Assembly: GCA_026874595.1 (NCBI GenBank)
Contig: CM049319.1
Coordinates: forward strand, 61,696,917 to 61,760,916
DNA length: 64,000 nt
Direction of reading: 5' to 3'
From: Sipunculus nudus
Taxonomy: Eukaryota; Annelida; Sipuncula; Golfingiida; Sipunculidae
The notes below the pieces were generated by a model. It did not search any database. It was not told the origin of the DNA and saw only the letters and a program-made list of their open reading frames with translations. Shown here in pieces: positions 37,615 through 50,730 of this stretch. Positions within the stretch are counted from its first letter, which is position 1. Each line of letters begins with the position of its first letter. Made by a program: the position numbers and the translations under genes.

Positions 37615-38381
37615 TTTTTAGCTCAGCTAACTGAAAGTCATCTAAGCCATAGCGATCACTCTTCCTCCGTTGTCTGTCCGTGTCGTCCGGCCATCCGGCT
37701 GTTTGTTGAGAATGCACAAATCGTGACCGTAAGACCTAGAAACTTTTACCTCGAAATAAAGGTCCATAAAAGATTTCCTAGGAAACCTTGAATTAGGTCT
37801 TTGTTACCCATAGCAGTATCTGAAAACTAATGCATTGATTGCCATGATTATTTGCATGCATATTGATCATGAAAGGTTTCATCAGATTCTGTAGACTGGT
37901 GGCGCCACCTGTATATTTTCAAATTTAACGCATATTTTTCTCTCTTTGGACACCCTAAAAGAAGCGGTCGTCCGTTTACAGGGCACAAATCGTTACCGTT
38001 AGACCTAAAATTTTCCTACTGTACAACCAGGGAGATCCAAGGCAAATCTCATATATTTTTGAAACCGTCAAATGAAGTGGTCGTCCATGAACAGGCCATA
38101 AATCGTAAACGTTGGACCTAGAATTTTCTTATTGTACGTCAAGGAGGTCTTAGACAATAATCCTATATATTTAAAAACCTCCAAATGAAGGTTAACAGGC
38201 CACAAATCATAACCGTTGGACCTAGAAACTTCAAATTTGATTAAGGTCCATGGAGGTTCCTGTAAAAATAATTTCTTGGAAACCGGGAATACTGTCACTG
38301 CGACCTGTATTCTGTAAGCTGTGTGAAAGAACATGATTTTAACACTGTTAGATGAGCACAAATGATATAGCAGCTGAGTGT
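37615..38381. repeat. Dispersed repeat with tandem CACAAATCGTAACCGTTGGACC units
   Basis: Starts TTTTTAGCTCAGCTAACTGA, contains TGTCCGTGTCGTCCGGCC and CTGGTGGCGCCACCTGTAT (37895). It then has units beginning near 37725, 37980, 38095 and 38200, each reading CAAATCGTNACCGTNGACCT followed by AGAATTTTCNTACTGTAC or similar. Family shared with 22330-23330 and 38786-39260. Confidence 0.78.
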
Positions 38382-38389
38382 AGAATAAG

Positions 38390-38777
38390 TCAGAAAGCAG
38401 AAGAAGTTTACGCTCATCGAGCAGCTACGGGTTGCTGTGGTCAAGACTTCAGCCCTGCGCGCTCCCTAAGCATGTTCTCTGAGCCAACAGACTCGATGCC
38501 ATACCAAGCCTAGCAAAGAGCCGCGAGAGACCGCCACCGTACATCCCGAACCGGTTAACCTTTAGGAAAGCTATAGCATCCACAGCCGCAAAGGAAGAAG
38601 CAACCTACATTCCCTCTACCAATGCCAGCAGCGGTGACCCAGCCATGCCATATTAGAGAGCCGAACCCGAACTTGTGAACGACAGTGTTTCGAGACGGAT
38701 CGCCCTTTTATTTTCAGTTAAGCCCATTTCGACCGTATACGCAAGTTTAGCAAGTTTTTTCGTCATCAGCAGAATGC
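38390..38777 (-). mobile_element. SINE-like element copy 2, inserted in another repeat
   Basis: Inverted homologue of 5201-5560 (TGCTGATGACGAAAAAACTT reads from about 38770 on the minus strand). It sits between two AGAATAAG octamers (38382-38389, 38778-38785) that look like the target-site duplication, and the host repeat sequence continues across it. Confidence 0.75.
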
Positions 38778-38785
38778 AGAATAAG

Positions 38786-39260
38786 GTCACTGTAATCTAT
38801 ATCTAAGATCTATTGGAAAAATGCATGATTTGTTTACATGTGTAAAGCTTCGTTGATCCTGTCTATCGTATCAAACAGTCGTGAAAAATATTTTTTTAGC
38901 TCAGCTAACTGAAAGTTAACTAAAGTTAAGGAATGACGCTTTGTCCGCCGTCCGTCCGGCAGGGCACAAATCGTAAACACTGAGAAAAGAAGCTTCTTAG
39001 TGAACATTCAGGGTGGCCAATACAAATCTCCTTGGAAACCTGAAATAATGTCACTGTGACCTATACTCTGGAAGCTGTGTGAAAAAAACATGATTTTAAC
39101 ACTCTGTTGGTCAGATTGGCATAAATGGTAGCAGCTGGAAGTAGAAAAAGGCCACTGTAACTTATATCAAATGTATATTGACAAAATGCATGATTTTGAG
39201 CACTCTGGGAGTCATTTTACTTATTGTTCAAGCGTCAATAAATTTAAACAGGTGGCTTCT
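38786..39260. repeat. Continuation and second start of the CACAAATCGTAACC repeat
   Basis: AAGGTCACTGTAATCTATATC continues the host repeat after the insertion. A new copy starts at 38895 with TTTTTTTAGCTCAGCTAACTG and includes TCACTGTGACCTATACTCTG and AACATGATTTTAACACTCTG, each present also at about 38290-38350. Confidence 0.72.
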
Positions 39261-42118
39261 TGTTTAAATTTATTTTCAAAACTTTGAAAGTGCTTGAATT
39301 TAGCTAAATTTAAACATTTTCTTCAGCAGAACTTGAAGTACACGTTGCTTACCCTACGACATACTAAGAAGGGCATGCTTTAACTTGTTAACGAAGTCGC
39401 TGTATACCCTTGATTATGTGTGCGGTATATCTTAACTTCAGTTGGTTTGATATTGTGTTTAGAAACGAAAGTTTAAGGTTCAGGTGGTTTTGGAAATCAC
39501 TTTTGTAAATAATGTGCACTTAATGAGCATGATGGTTAAAATGGAATGACAAAAAAAGGAAACGTGATATAGATCAAAAGGTTGAGAGGACTTTGTAGGA
39601 AATAAATGCTTCAGAAAATCCACATTAACCGTTATGTGTAGCTCGTGAGTGTAACAATGTTGAAACGATTGAAACATGTTGGACTCGAGTGCGAGTGGCT
39701 TTACTTTGGAGATATAAATGCATAAATATATATTAAACATATTTATTGGTTGCTGTGTACTTTGATCTCTTTAACTGACAAGGAACAATACCAGAGCAAA
39801 ATAAAACCCCTACGAAAATGAATAAAATACCGTTTGCAGCAATGTGAAACGCAGCGTGCACAGGCCAATACAGATACAATTATGATTAATGTTAATCTGT
39901 ACCTTAATATAATAAACTTAATTCCTTCACGGGTGATGTCACAATAATTTAATCCGTTTATCTGCACAATCTGTTTAAGTGGCAACTTACATAATATTAA
40001 GGTGTAGCTTTTATCAGAGGACTCTTTTGAAGAAGTATAATTTTGGAAATTCCGGAAATTTATATTAATTAATAAAGACAGTCTTTTCCTTTTGTGGATT
40101 CTCTTTTCAAATTATTCAATTGGCACAGAATCTCAAATCCTTTTCAATATCACTGATTTAAAAATAATATTGAAAATCGGTTCAAAGTGGAAAATACATC
40201 TTAATAGCGAATGCTTCATGTGAACTATTAAAATGTTAAAATGCTTTTGGAGTAAACGTTTTTCATATGTTGAAAAATTTAATTTTTACACCGAGAATAT
40301 AACTTCCTTCAGACAGTGAAATATGAATAGCAGAATTTTTTTGTCGTCGTGATTTTTCTTGTTAAAGTGCATGATTTATTTTTATGTTCTGTTTATATAC
40401 ACCCTGCTGATGCTCCCCGCAATGACCCATGCACTATATGCTACATCTATTTTATATATATATATATATCGGATAAAACTTTGAAACAAAAAGTTTCGAG
40501 GTCTGTGGCTACCTTATATATACAGAAAATAAAAACTATACAGACTCAAGCAGAGAGTGGGTATTTGTATGTAAGGGGAAGAGCAACAGGATGTTTACAA
40601 ACTGGTCTCAACTCACCTAATGCTTTATTAATAAAGTGCTGTACGCAAGTTACGCCGACCTCCCTTCCTGAGGCTCTGCTAAAGATGATATTATATGGAC
40701 AGTCATGGACAGCGAGTGCCTGACCGCATTCATTTGGCTGATTTCAAAGTCGGCGTGTGCCCGCTTTCGTTGGACGATTGTTTCTCTCTAAAATGTTGCC
40801 TGATTAAAAATGGAAAAAGATGGGCATTCCTACCAATTGTTAGGGTATGCCATTAACGGTTTCATGAAAGATGCAGCGCGGAGACGGATTCAGGCCCTGT
40901 CATTCAAGCTACAGTTGCAGCGCTGCATTGGTATACAGTTCTTTGGACGTGTCCTGCAGCAGTGCTGAAGAAAGCTGTGCTACAGGCGAGCATCGCTGTA
41001 GGTATCATGACTTCTGTACTAGTCAAAGAAACAATGAAATATACTTTTAAAAGCAGTCTTAGATTAAATCATCCTCTCCCAATTTGCAATTTGTGTAGCA
41101 TCTTAATTAAATAAAGGAAAAGAAATTATACCTTCCGGCATAATCTGAATAAACGTTGATTATTAATTTATCGATTTACTGTTTATATAGGGGTCGCCAT
41201 TAGCAGTTAAGTATAACCCCTGGAAGGACCAGCAAAGCCAAAAACTCACTGTTCCTCACCGAAAAATGAGTAGTACTCGACATTTTATTGATTCTTTTTA
41301 TTGCACATGTGTTTCCGATAGCAAGCCGCCCTTAATTTGTCGGGCACAACTGACCTGTGATACAACCATCCAGTTGGATTGTGACAAGCATTTCTCTCGA
41401 CTTTGATTTATTGATATTTTACTAAACAAACATAAGCATTTGATTAAGACCCATGTTATTTTGCAGATCTGTCAATCCATAATGTTGAAACTCTGGGAAT
41501 TTTACTGGTAAATTCATTTAATTAAAATATAACTCATTCATTTAATTGAATTCATTTTATCATTTTTGAGAATGTTCTAAATAAAGAGCTCACACCAGCC
41601 TCTTACCCAATTGCTCTTAGTCTTAGAAGAAATTGTAATTGTAATCATTTGCTTTTCTGACAATAAAGTAATTTAAAGTAATTTAAATTGTATTGATTTT
41701 AAAAGTAACTGTCTTTGTAATTGATTTATTTAAAATTATTGAGACATAATTCTACGGATATATACCCCCCCCCCCCCCACCCACAAATTTATGATATAGT
41801 AATCATGCATGCATCATTTTTTAATATGTTCATCCAATTAGAAGTTAAGAACTCGAGATTATAAAAGATTCTAACAAATAAGTATATTGATCTCTTAAAC
41901 ATTTTGTATCCATTCCGCTGCTACAAACAAAAACACCTGACTTTTTTTTTATTTAAATTGTTAGCCCGCCCTCACCCTCCCTTGGGCTTTATATATGTGT
42001 ATTTTAAATGATTCATGGAAACTTTTGTATATATAGCTACAGTTATCCCACACAAAACATGACATGCGTATATATGGGAGTATGTTGTCAGTGTATAAAA
42101 AAGGCGAAAAAGATATTA

Positions 42119-42123
<5 letters not shown>
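39261..42123. other. Gene-free stretch
   Basis: No domain-bearing frame. Short (TA)n at 40453-40469, a C15-like tract at 41765-41779, otherwise unique AT-rich sequence. A 124-codon frame at 40349-40723 crosses the TA run and has no recognisable feature. Confidence 0.5.

Positions 42124-42184
<61 letters not shown>
42124..42184. repeat. (TA)n microsatellite
   Basis: About 60 bp of TA repeats. Confidence 0.95.
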
Positions 42185-42186
<2 letters not shown>

Positions 42187-42734
42187 TGGAAGAAAGGCGT
42201 AACCAACAAATTTGTGGATATATAGGATAATAAAGATTAAAGTCATGTTATAATAAAGTTATAATAGAAAAGGAAAAGTAGAAGCAATCGTTTATATAGT
42301 TTACAAAAGGAACTACACTAATTTGGAATTTCTTTTTAGGCCTTTCAATGGTAATTCGAGGAAACAATTTAAATGCTTTGTTATGGCCTCCTTTTCCAGC
42401 CGACAAACGTCTGATGCATGCTCCCGTATCTTTTATTAATCATTTTTATGCATAACTCTGGTTAACATCAATAATGTTTTTTAGGTCTATCATAGAAAGC
42501 AATTACAATTAAATTTGAGCTTTTTACCAAATGATCATGATCAGCTAAATTTAAGCACTTTCAGATCGTTAACTGAGAATACAGGGAAAAGTTCTCAGGA
42601 TAGGATTTTCAAGCTAGTTCCCGAACGCTGAACTTTGTGTAAAAATTGGCCTGCATGGTCTTTTTTATGTTATGTACATTATGTATTCCAGTCATTGTGG
42701 GTATAATAATTCATACATAACCAAGGCACGTTCG

Positions 42735-42955
42735 TTATCTCCCGTATGGCTGAATGCACAAATGTCTCTTTTCAGGCTGAGTGCGCATTAACCATGGTTC
42801 GCACCCTCCGCGCACGCCCGCGCGTGCGAGTTGCCTCGTTTTCGCGTGGTTATGCAGTGTCTCCCGACACCGACAGGACACTTCCTGCCCTTGGTATCGT
42901 CACTATTGTCCACTCACACCTATTTAATATGAGCAGGTGTCGTGGAAGGTGAAGA
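42735..42955. promoter_or_regulatory. Candidate regulatory segment with inverted T-box half-sites
   Basis: GC-rich island-like sequence (GCGCACGCCCGCGCGTGCG) in AT-rich surroundings. TCACACCT at 42914-42921 and AGGTGTCG at 42935-42942 form facing T-box half-sites, 13 bp apart. A 68-codon frame overlaps but has no domain. Confidence 0.25.
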
Positions 42956-44399
42956 AACATTTCCTGATTGTCTCATAAGTCTATGTACCCAGGTACTCAA
43001 GTCCCTCGTCCCTTTGTTATGCCGTTCTGTTTTCTCAGAGATTCATGGGAAAACTGTTAAGTTTCTAAAGCGTGTATAAAATTTATCATGGACGCCGTCA
43101 ACATAAAGAAACTATGAAACAATTTAAGACAAAAGAACACTAAACATGATTATGTTTCATTCCCTGCAGAGCCCCCTGCATTAATAAGACAATATTTGCG
43201 TGAACATCAGAACAATCTCGGAGATTCCATTTGACGTGATAAATATAGATTGTTGACGACTTCTACATTATACCAATTTTACATATAAGTCACTCTGTCA
43301 TAAGCAGTAAGGCAGTTGTTACTTAATGCAAATTGCTCTCATTATTAGTAATGCATTATTAGAAATGTAAATTCTAATGCAACCATGTATTAATTATTAT
43401 TAATTATCATGTATCAAATTTACAAATACATGTATATCCGTTACGAAACTTATAGATTTTAGTTTAACTGTAAACTTTCGCGGGAAACCAATAAACGCCT
43501 GATAATTACCATATTAAGTCACGCGAGTCACGTGGTATATGGCGTTCCCGCACATGTATATGTTAGCCCGCTGAGGTATCAGTAAAGTCATTACCATATC
43601 ACCTTAAACGTATCACTGTTGTCCAGAGTGGATAGGCCCCAGTCCGCGTTGGTAATAGAATCCAGGGAATCTCCGTATATACTTCTGAATTACATAAACA
43701 TGAGAATGTATCCTATAATGGCTCAACGGTTTGACATATATCATTGGTTCGTGCAATCACCCGCTCAATTATATTGCCTTGGATTCTTACAAAGGCAGAC
43801 ATGATCGTTATACTAGACCTGTTTTCTGAAATCATACCATATCTCTATATTTAATGCATCTGTAAAATGAAATTACAGTCATGTATATGTCACCGTATCC
43901 TGAAACATAGGAGACAATGTCTTGTTTTTGATAGACTTACTTCAAGACAACAACAACGGGTTTTATTGGTCCATATTCTTATTTCTAGAACATAAGTCAT
44001 TTACTCTTCATGAGTGCTAATATATATAATAATATCATACAAAGTATAAGCCCACTTGTGATAGAAATATAAGTTTAATTGTTTTGAAAAGTAACATATA
44101 CCAAAAGTGAGTTTGAAAAACACAAGCAGGTGGGTGTGTACATGTTTGATAGGGGAGGGGCGTGTCTATATATATACATATCACTCACCATATAATGAGG
44201 AAATATTTTAAGCATGAATACTTGCATCGATTTTTTTACTAAATCTATCAGTTTTCAGGTGGAACTGGCGATTTTTTCATAATGGCATATGCTGTTTAGC
44301 ACGTGTAATCTAGGGACACCCCTTAAATGACGATATGCAGTTTTGCAGGATTCCTTGTCCGACCCCGTTTGCTTTTGCCTGACGAGTCGTAATATGATT

Positions 44400-44789
44400 T
44401 TTTTGTTGTTGGAGGTAACCGCCTCCTTTTTTTAATGCTAGCTTAACTAAGTATATGTACATCTGCAGATTTCCATTCCGGTTTCGGACTACGTGACAGG
44501 GCAGTATCACACGCTTCCTCTCACTTTTTATATCCTGGCGTTAACCAGGCCCGGTGACTACTGCATCTGCGGGCCCTGGGTTGGTAATCATACCACCGAG
44601 GACCCCCGAAAGGCGCACTCGTTTGTGAGTGAAACACGGCCGTTTGGCACGACCTTCCCATTAAGCCTGCAGAGCGCTCACCCTGGCTGGGGGCCGACCG
44701 TGAAAAACCTCACCGCCTCGGCTGAGATTCGAACTCACGATCTCCCTGCTTTGAGTCCTGCGCTCTACCCCTGAGCCACAGAAGCCGGT
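44400..44789 (-). mobile_element. tRNA-derived SINE with 16-bp target-site duplication
   Basis: On the minus strand the element starts CCGGCTTCTGTGGCTCAGGG, where GTGGCTCAGGGGTAGAGCG is a good A box and GAGTTCGAATCTC a good B box (about 44727-44740). The body is about 300 bp and the 3' end reads CCAACAACAAAAA. GAGTCGTAATATGATT flanks it exactly at 44384-44399 and 44790-44805. The head resembles a tRNA with ACTCAAA at the anticodon loop (Leu-CAA-like), but the stems are decayed, so it is not a working tRNA. Family unnamed. Confidence 0.9.
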
Positions 44790-44959
44790 GAGTCGTAATA
44801 TGATTCGTAATATGATTCCCCTGTAGTGTCAAGCCGGGGACTACTTTGTCATGCGTAATGTCCGTGTTACTATTCGATACAAGTGTTGGTATGTGGCGGA
44901 GTAATTTATGGAGGTCGCCATATTGGCAGCGCGAGTAAACACAAATACAAGAACATTAC

Positions 44960-45250
44960 AAGCCCTTTAATGAAACTAGAAATCTGCGCTCAGAAAGCGC
45001 AGACCTCTGCCAAAGGAGCTCATTACCCCGTATGGCATTGTCAGAAATGTAGCTTTTCTACTAGAAAATTCCTAGATCCAGAAAGTGATCTGGATATCCC
45101 CAATAATATAATCAAATGTTCCCTTGCCGAGCTTTCCTGAAAAATTCTTCAAAATCCGTTCATAACTGTGTGAGTTATGGTACTAACAGACAAACAAACA
45201 AGCAAACGCTGGCAAAAACATAATCCCGCCTTGGCGAAGGTTATAACTCA
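44960..45250. repeat. Dispersed repeat ending in a CAAACAAACAAGC, CCTTGGCGAAGG tail
   Basis: TTTCCTGAAAAATTCTTCAA, then ATCCGTTCATAACTGTG, then ACAGACAAACAAACAAGC, then AACATAATCCCGCCTTGGCG. I recognise this style of tail as a very common interspersed repeat of mollusc genomes (recall, unverified). Confidence 0.6.
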
Positions 45251-46747
45251 GAAAAAAAAAACAATTAACGTCTACATAAAGAGACTCACTCTTCATGTGT
45301 GTATCGTGCGGAAATTGTTCATATCATACAAATATATAATTATTTAAATTACACGAATATAAGACCCAGCTGTAATATATATATACAGTAGCATGGGTTT
45401 GTAACTTTTTAGGGCTGTATGGCATAAATGTTTATATTAAAGGGGCCAGAATATCAGGTAACGTGCTTAGAAATTACTTATTGACTAAAAGGGATTTTGG
45501 CGTTCATTTGTAATTTACTATCCCCTCAACAGCTGCGTGCATTGGCCGCGTGCGACGAGAGGGGGTTTTATTTACATAACTGATCGCACATACCTGTGGA
45601 ACGATGGACATTTATATCATTACAGTTCCAGCATGGTTTATGTTGACAATAATAATGCTGATGATAATATGCTACTAATTTTGAATATATAGAGGTTAGG
45701 CCTGTGGCCTGTTTGTGGATTTTTCTATTGAATGAGGTTGAAAGTAACTATACCATAAGATGAGATGTTATAGTTATATTTTATTTTATTGTTTTTTTAG
45801 ATTTTAGGTTTATGAACAGGTCTTGGAATATTTCAGAAGTCTTATCACCTGCTTCGGACATTATAGAGCGAATGTTTGTATGGAGAATATTATCTTTGAT
45901 TATCTTTAATATTATCTTTGCACCGGCGGGAGAAAACTACAACTGCTCAAATTAACGTATGGTAAATAGGAAATCAAAATCAATACTACTGGCATGACCG
46001 CCGCTACTACCACTAATTTTTGTACTTCATGTTACAACTTTACCTTTATTGCTTCGGTTACTACTCCTGTTGTTGTTACCACTAAGCTGTTTCCACTTTC
46101 CATAAGTCCGTCATTGTATATGCGTGAAAAACAAAATCTCTTTTATATAATATCGTAACTGTGGTATTTTTATGTGTCCGTCAGCGGAGATGTGTGAAAA
46201 TCGCCACAGGAACGATTTTACGCACACGGTCTGCGTGAACTCGGTGACGTCACTATTTTTTAAAGAAAATCTGCCAGAGCCACTCCTACACTATATGCGT
46301 CTCCTCATTCACGAATATAAGCAAGAATGACGCGCACACAAAACACAGTTTTACTGTTTAAATGCGTTGATACCCTTTCGTGTGTGTGTTTTTGAGTGTG
46401 TGTGTGAGGGAGTGTGTAATTTTTAAACGTGTGATAAAAAATAAAGATAAAGTAATAAATATACTGTAAACTGCCATGTATACTAACAAAATTGTTTTCT
46501 CTGAATTGTCACTATTTTAAAACAAAGCCTATTGTTTTGATAGAAACAAAAATTTAACATTTACAAACAAGAACAGTCTTTAAGGGGATGATTTTAATGG
46601 CGTGACTGAAGTGGGTGGGAATGCATATCAAACGAGATTATATAACCTTAGGATACATAACAGACGAATGTTTGAGACCAAGATTAAATTTGAAAGGTCA
46701 GTCGTCACATTTGCATCGACGATTGGTAGTATGGTTTCGCTTCCTGT

Positions 46748-46806
<59 letters not shown>

Positions 46807-47107
46807 TATGTGTGTGTGTGTGTGATATATAGTATGTAATTATATGCTCAGACATCAGGACCTTGTGGGTAATGTGGGATTCCGCTGACATTTGGTTTAT
46901 TTGTAAACTGATATTTCTGATACACAAGAAAAAACTACCCTTAAAATCAATACACAGACGCTTGGAACTGAATACAAAAAATTACTGCAATAAAGATATT
47001 TATTGAGCCTTGTGTTTTTGTACGAAACGATTAGGTTAATCCTTCAAGAAAGTTTTCTTCTTTAAGTATAACGATCACTACACAAATACCAAAACACACT
47101 GACGCAG

Positions 47108-47142
<35 letters not shown>

Positions 47143-50100
47143 AAAATTTATGTACTGGTTCATCATAGACATCACAAGCGGAAACAGGGAGACAAACGCA
47201 TGCGCATGCAAACGCTAACGACATCCGGTATACTATGGCGGTGAGCTTTATCTAGTGAATAAAGCGTACATCAGTTTTAAAGTCAACACAGGGCACGGGG
47301 GCGCTGGTATACGAGTGTCAACCCGCAACTGTTTTCTGCAGATGTTACATGATTAAGTTAATTACCACAGTGTGAACGTGTCGACTGACAAGAGCCAGTC
47401 TAAAATCTCAGATTTATGTTGCATTCATAATCAGATCCATTTCCGGCCGTGACACAAAGATAAGGCTTTTCTAATCAAGTAAATTTCCTCCCCTCGCACA
47501 ATTATCACTCCGCCTGGCCCGCTTTCTTAACACCTCAAGCCATATTTCTTGGTTTTGATGCTACTCTTTCACTGGTTTTCCCCTACTTTCCTTGCATCAG
47601 TGTAGTTTGCTTGTGTGTAGAGTCGTTATAACCAATGTTTGTATTAAGAAATTTCATATCTTGCTCTAGGCTTGTCCGGAATTAGACACATAAGCAACTT
47701 ATCTGTAACCAATGTTTAGTATTTGATAAAGCACATACAATCAACGAGTAAAAATACTCTGGATCCTATATGCACCTTGAATGTCTTAATTTTCTTTTTA
47801 TTTTTAATATACATCAGCAGAAACTTAAAATTAATAGAATGATGTTGTTCTCACGTCAATTGTAACAAGTACGTGGTCAGGGTTCCAAGTCAACCTGAAC
47901 CCAGAGAAAACCTTGAAAATGAGGGAGAGGACACGGAATTTGAAAACCAATGCAACAAATCAGTGAAGTTAAACAGTCGGTGAATCCGATTGGCTAAAAA
48001 GGAAAAAGTTGTCAATCTATTTTATTTCGTCTCATGTCGAAAAAGATGTGTGTGTGTGTGTAGGGGGGGGGGGGGCATTAAATACCTGTTTTATAGGTCA
48101 TACTACATACTGGAGACACGTAATATACAAGTGTTATTGCTAGCTCCATGCTACATTTCAGGCAAGTGCCCTCTGCAACAACATTGAAGAAAATAGTCAA
48201 AAGATATTTTACAAATGTTTAGTATTGTATAGTTGTTCAGGATGTGAACTCATAAGGACGAGCTCACTAGCGCCACCCGCCGTCGACGGTTGATAATGAG
48301 TGTTTGGGTCCGTTATTTTGACCTGTAATTACATATTTTATTTTGTCATAAATGAGGAAATTAAAAATTATACCTTATCTATCACGGCGAAGTTACTGTC
48401 ACGGCTTCTGGTATGTTTTAACTTCAATCGACAAAACCATAATATTGGCTCATAGGACCCGAACACACACTGCGCATGCTCGTGGAAAAATTTCCATTAC
48501 ATGACACATAATATGCAGCATAACACAGAATATATCCTATGGAAAATTATATTTTTTGCAAACTTTACAGCAAGCCACACGCAACGACCTAAAATTGATT
48601 GATCATAAAAATTTTGTTTCCGGCGGGTAAAAAGCCCCCTTTTTCATTTAGCTTATAATTTTTTCAGTGTTTGCACAGGACAAAATACAATCATTTTCTG
48701 CTAAATGCGTTTTTTTTTGTCACCTGATTTACGTCCTTGAAAACATAGTTTCCTCAGATATTAATTTAAACCCATAGCGGGGAATATACCTGGCAGTTAC
48801 GATTGTTTCTTTTGCCTTTTTTAAAGTTAAGCTGTGGCCTAATTTTTTGTTGTAAATTACATTTTTTTACAATAAATGTTTCATCTGACAAAATGAATGT
48901 TGAAAAGGTCTTGTGAAACGGAATTTCTTATTTTATTTATAACCATTCAGTTGGCTTACCAAAAGCTGACGTTAAAATCCCAAAATCTGTCAAAAAAAAT
49001 ATTTTATTTTCCAATGATTGGTCTTACTGTCGTACAATTATACCCGCCGGTCATGAGCTTGATTTTAGGGATTGTGTTCGGCATTTCGTCGGCGTGTGTG
49101 TGTGTACGTAAGATGTTACAGTCTGTGCCGTGTATCAGATATGGACCCGTCATTGAACTTTACATATCTGCCCGGAATTTGACGAAAAAAATTTTTAAAA
49201 AAATTATTTAGTCCCGTATATTGAGATTTCTTTATGCATACATGCCGCATGTTTTACATTTATTTTCGGATTTATATTAGACTTGCCACGATTACTTGTG
49301 TAGCCCTTCAAAGGGTGGGGGTAGAGAATTCAGAAATTCTTCCGTATCTAAAATTCACGCCATCTCCAGGTTTCCTACACGAGGGAAGCTAAACAGAACA
49401 AAAAAATGCCGTATTGACACACGCTTGGCATTCGTCCGCCGGGGGAAACGTGCATCAAGTTTGTTTGACATGAAATAATTCTGCGCCATCCGGAAAGGTT
49501 GTAAATTCGGATCTTATTACCAACCAGATACCGGCGTGGCAGGGTCAACAAGCAAACAAACCTTCTCAAATGCTACATAAATAATAATTTCTCCCCCGCC
49601 TGCTGGGGAGCCGATTGATATCACTTGAGCCTTGTCCCGGTCAAACTTGGGTTTTGTTATTTCTCGTTTGGTAAGGGTTAGACTCTCACCGGACTCTCAA
49701 TTACTGTTTCAAGAGGGCTAAAATGGCCGTGCTGTGTCAGAAAATGAAATATTTCAAGTGGCTGCTAACAAGAGGCCATATGGAATGATTTGTATGCAGC
49801 ACACGTCACGGCAACGCAGGGAAAGCACTTCTGCCGGCCTTAATGTGGTGGAAAGGAGAAGAGGCGTCGGCGGGGAGGGGGGGGGGGGGTATAGGGTGTT
49901 GGGTGCAGAACCAAAAAAAAAAAAACGGAATGAAAACAAAAAATATGTACGGAAAAAATTAAAAATTCCATACAATACACCTCATTCAGGCAGGCGTCCT
50001 TACAGTTTAACTATGCAGGCTGCTACTTATGGAACATCATGACAATATTAACAACTCCGCCTTGAGGCGAATGCCTTATGCGTTCCCCTTGATAAAACGC

Positions 50101-50330
50101 CTTGAAGGACAGTATCCAAGGAAAGTATCCAAAAGCAACAGTAATCTTAATTCATTTAGTAAATGTTTCTAAACTATGCAATAGACTAACACTTTTACCT
50201 ATTTGCAGTAAATTTTAGTCACTGTTATGCTATTGTGTACCTGACCATATCGGAACGGCAAAACAAGTAAATTTTAAACTATTTATGGCATCATGATATT
50301 CAGTATCATTAGAGGTCCTGTTAAAATTCT
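45251..50330. other. Gene-free stretch with microsatellites
   Basis: Holds (TA)n(GT)n at 46750-46824, (GA)n at 47110-47138, a G13-like tract at 48063-48075, and otherwise unique sequence. 47340-47590 (with AGATAAGG, TAATCAAG, TTATCACTC and ACCTCAAGCC words) and 49590-49830 look less AT-rich and repeat-free and might be regulatory. No gene recognised. Confidence 0.45.
46750..46824. repeat. Compound (TA)n(GT)n microsatellite
   Basis: TA repeats to about 46808 then GT repeats. Confidence 0.95.
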
Positions 50331-50335
50331 ATGCA

Positions 50336-50730
50336 GAAGAAAAGAAGATTAATAATATTCAACAGTGTAGAAATCTTTTGGGTGAAGTTTAAGTAAATAT
50401 ATATAACAGAAGACTCTAATAAGAAAGAACATCTACCAATATCCTTGTTTAAACGGAAACTGTCTCATAAATATTGATGTAACCCAACTAGCAAAGCTCA
50501 TGAATACTCATGACAACATTTGTTTACTATGAAGAAGAGAAGAAGATCAAATAATATTCAACAGGGTAGAAATTATTTTGTGAAAAGAAAATTAACGGAA
50601 CATATAACAGAAGATTCGAATAAGGAAGAACATCCACGGATGGTCATTGGCTGAACGGAGATGCTAATATGAATATTCATGATACCCGGTCAGCAAACTT
50701 TATGAATATTCATGACAACGGGCATTTGGG
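50336..50730. repeat. Diverged tandem duplication, ~200-bp unit
   Basis: Unit 1 (50336-50530) and unit 2 (50531-50730) share AATAATATTCAACAG (50351, 50550), ATATAACAGAAGA, AAGAACATC and CATGACAAC (50509, 50711). Unit 2 carries two ATGAATATTCAT palindromes (50669-50680, 50702-50713). Confidence 0.85.

Noticed and set aside
44720-44789. Functional tRNA gene (Leu-like) on the minus strand
   Set aside because: A and B boxes are present but the anticodon and acceptor stems do not pair properly; the 390-bp body, A-rich tail and target duplication show a SINE.
49734-50042. 102-codon Lys/Arg/Gly-rich frame
   Set aside because: Composition comes from a G-run and an A-run at 49875-49925; no family resemblance.
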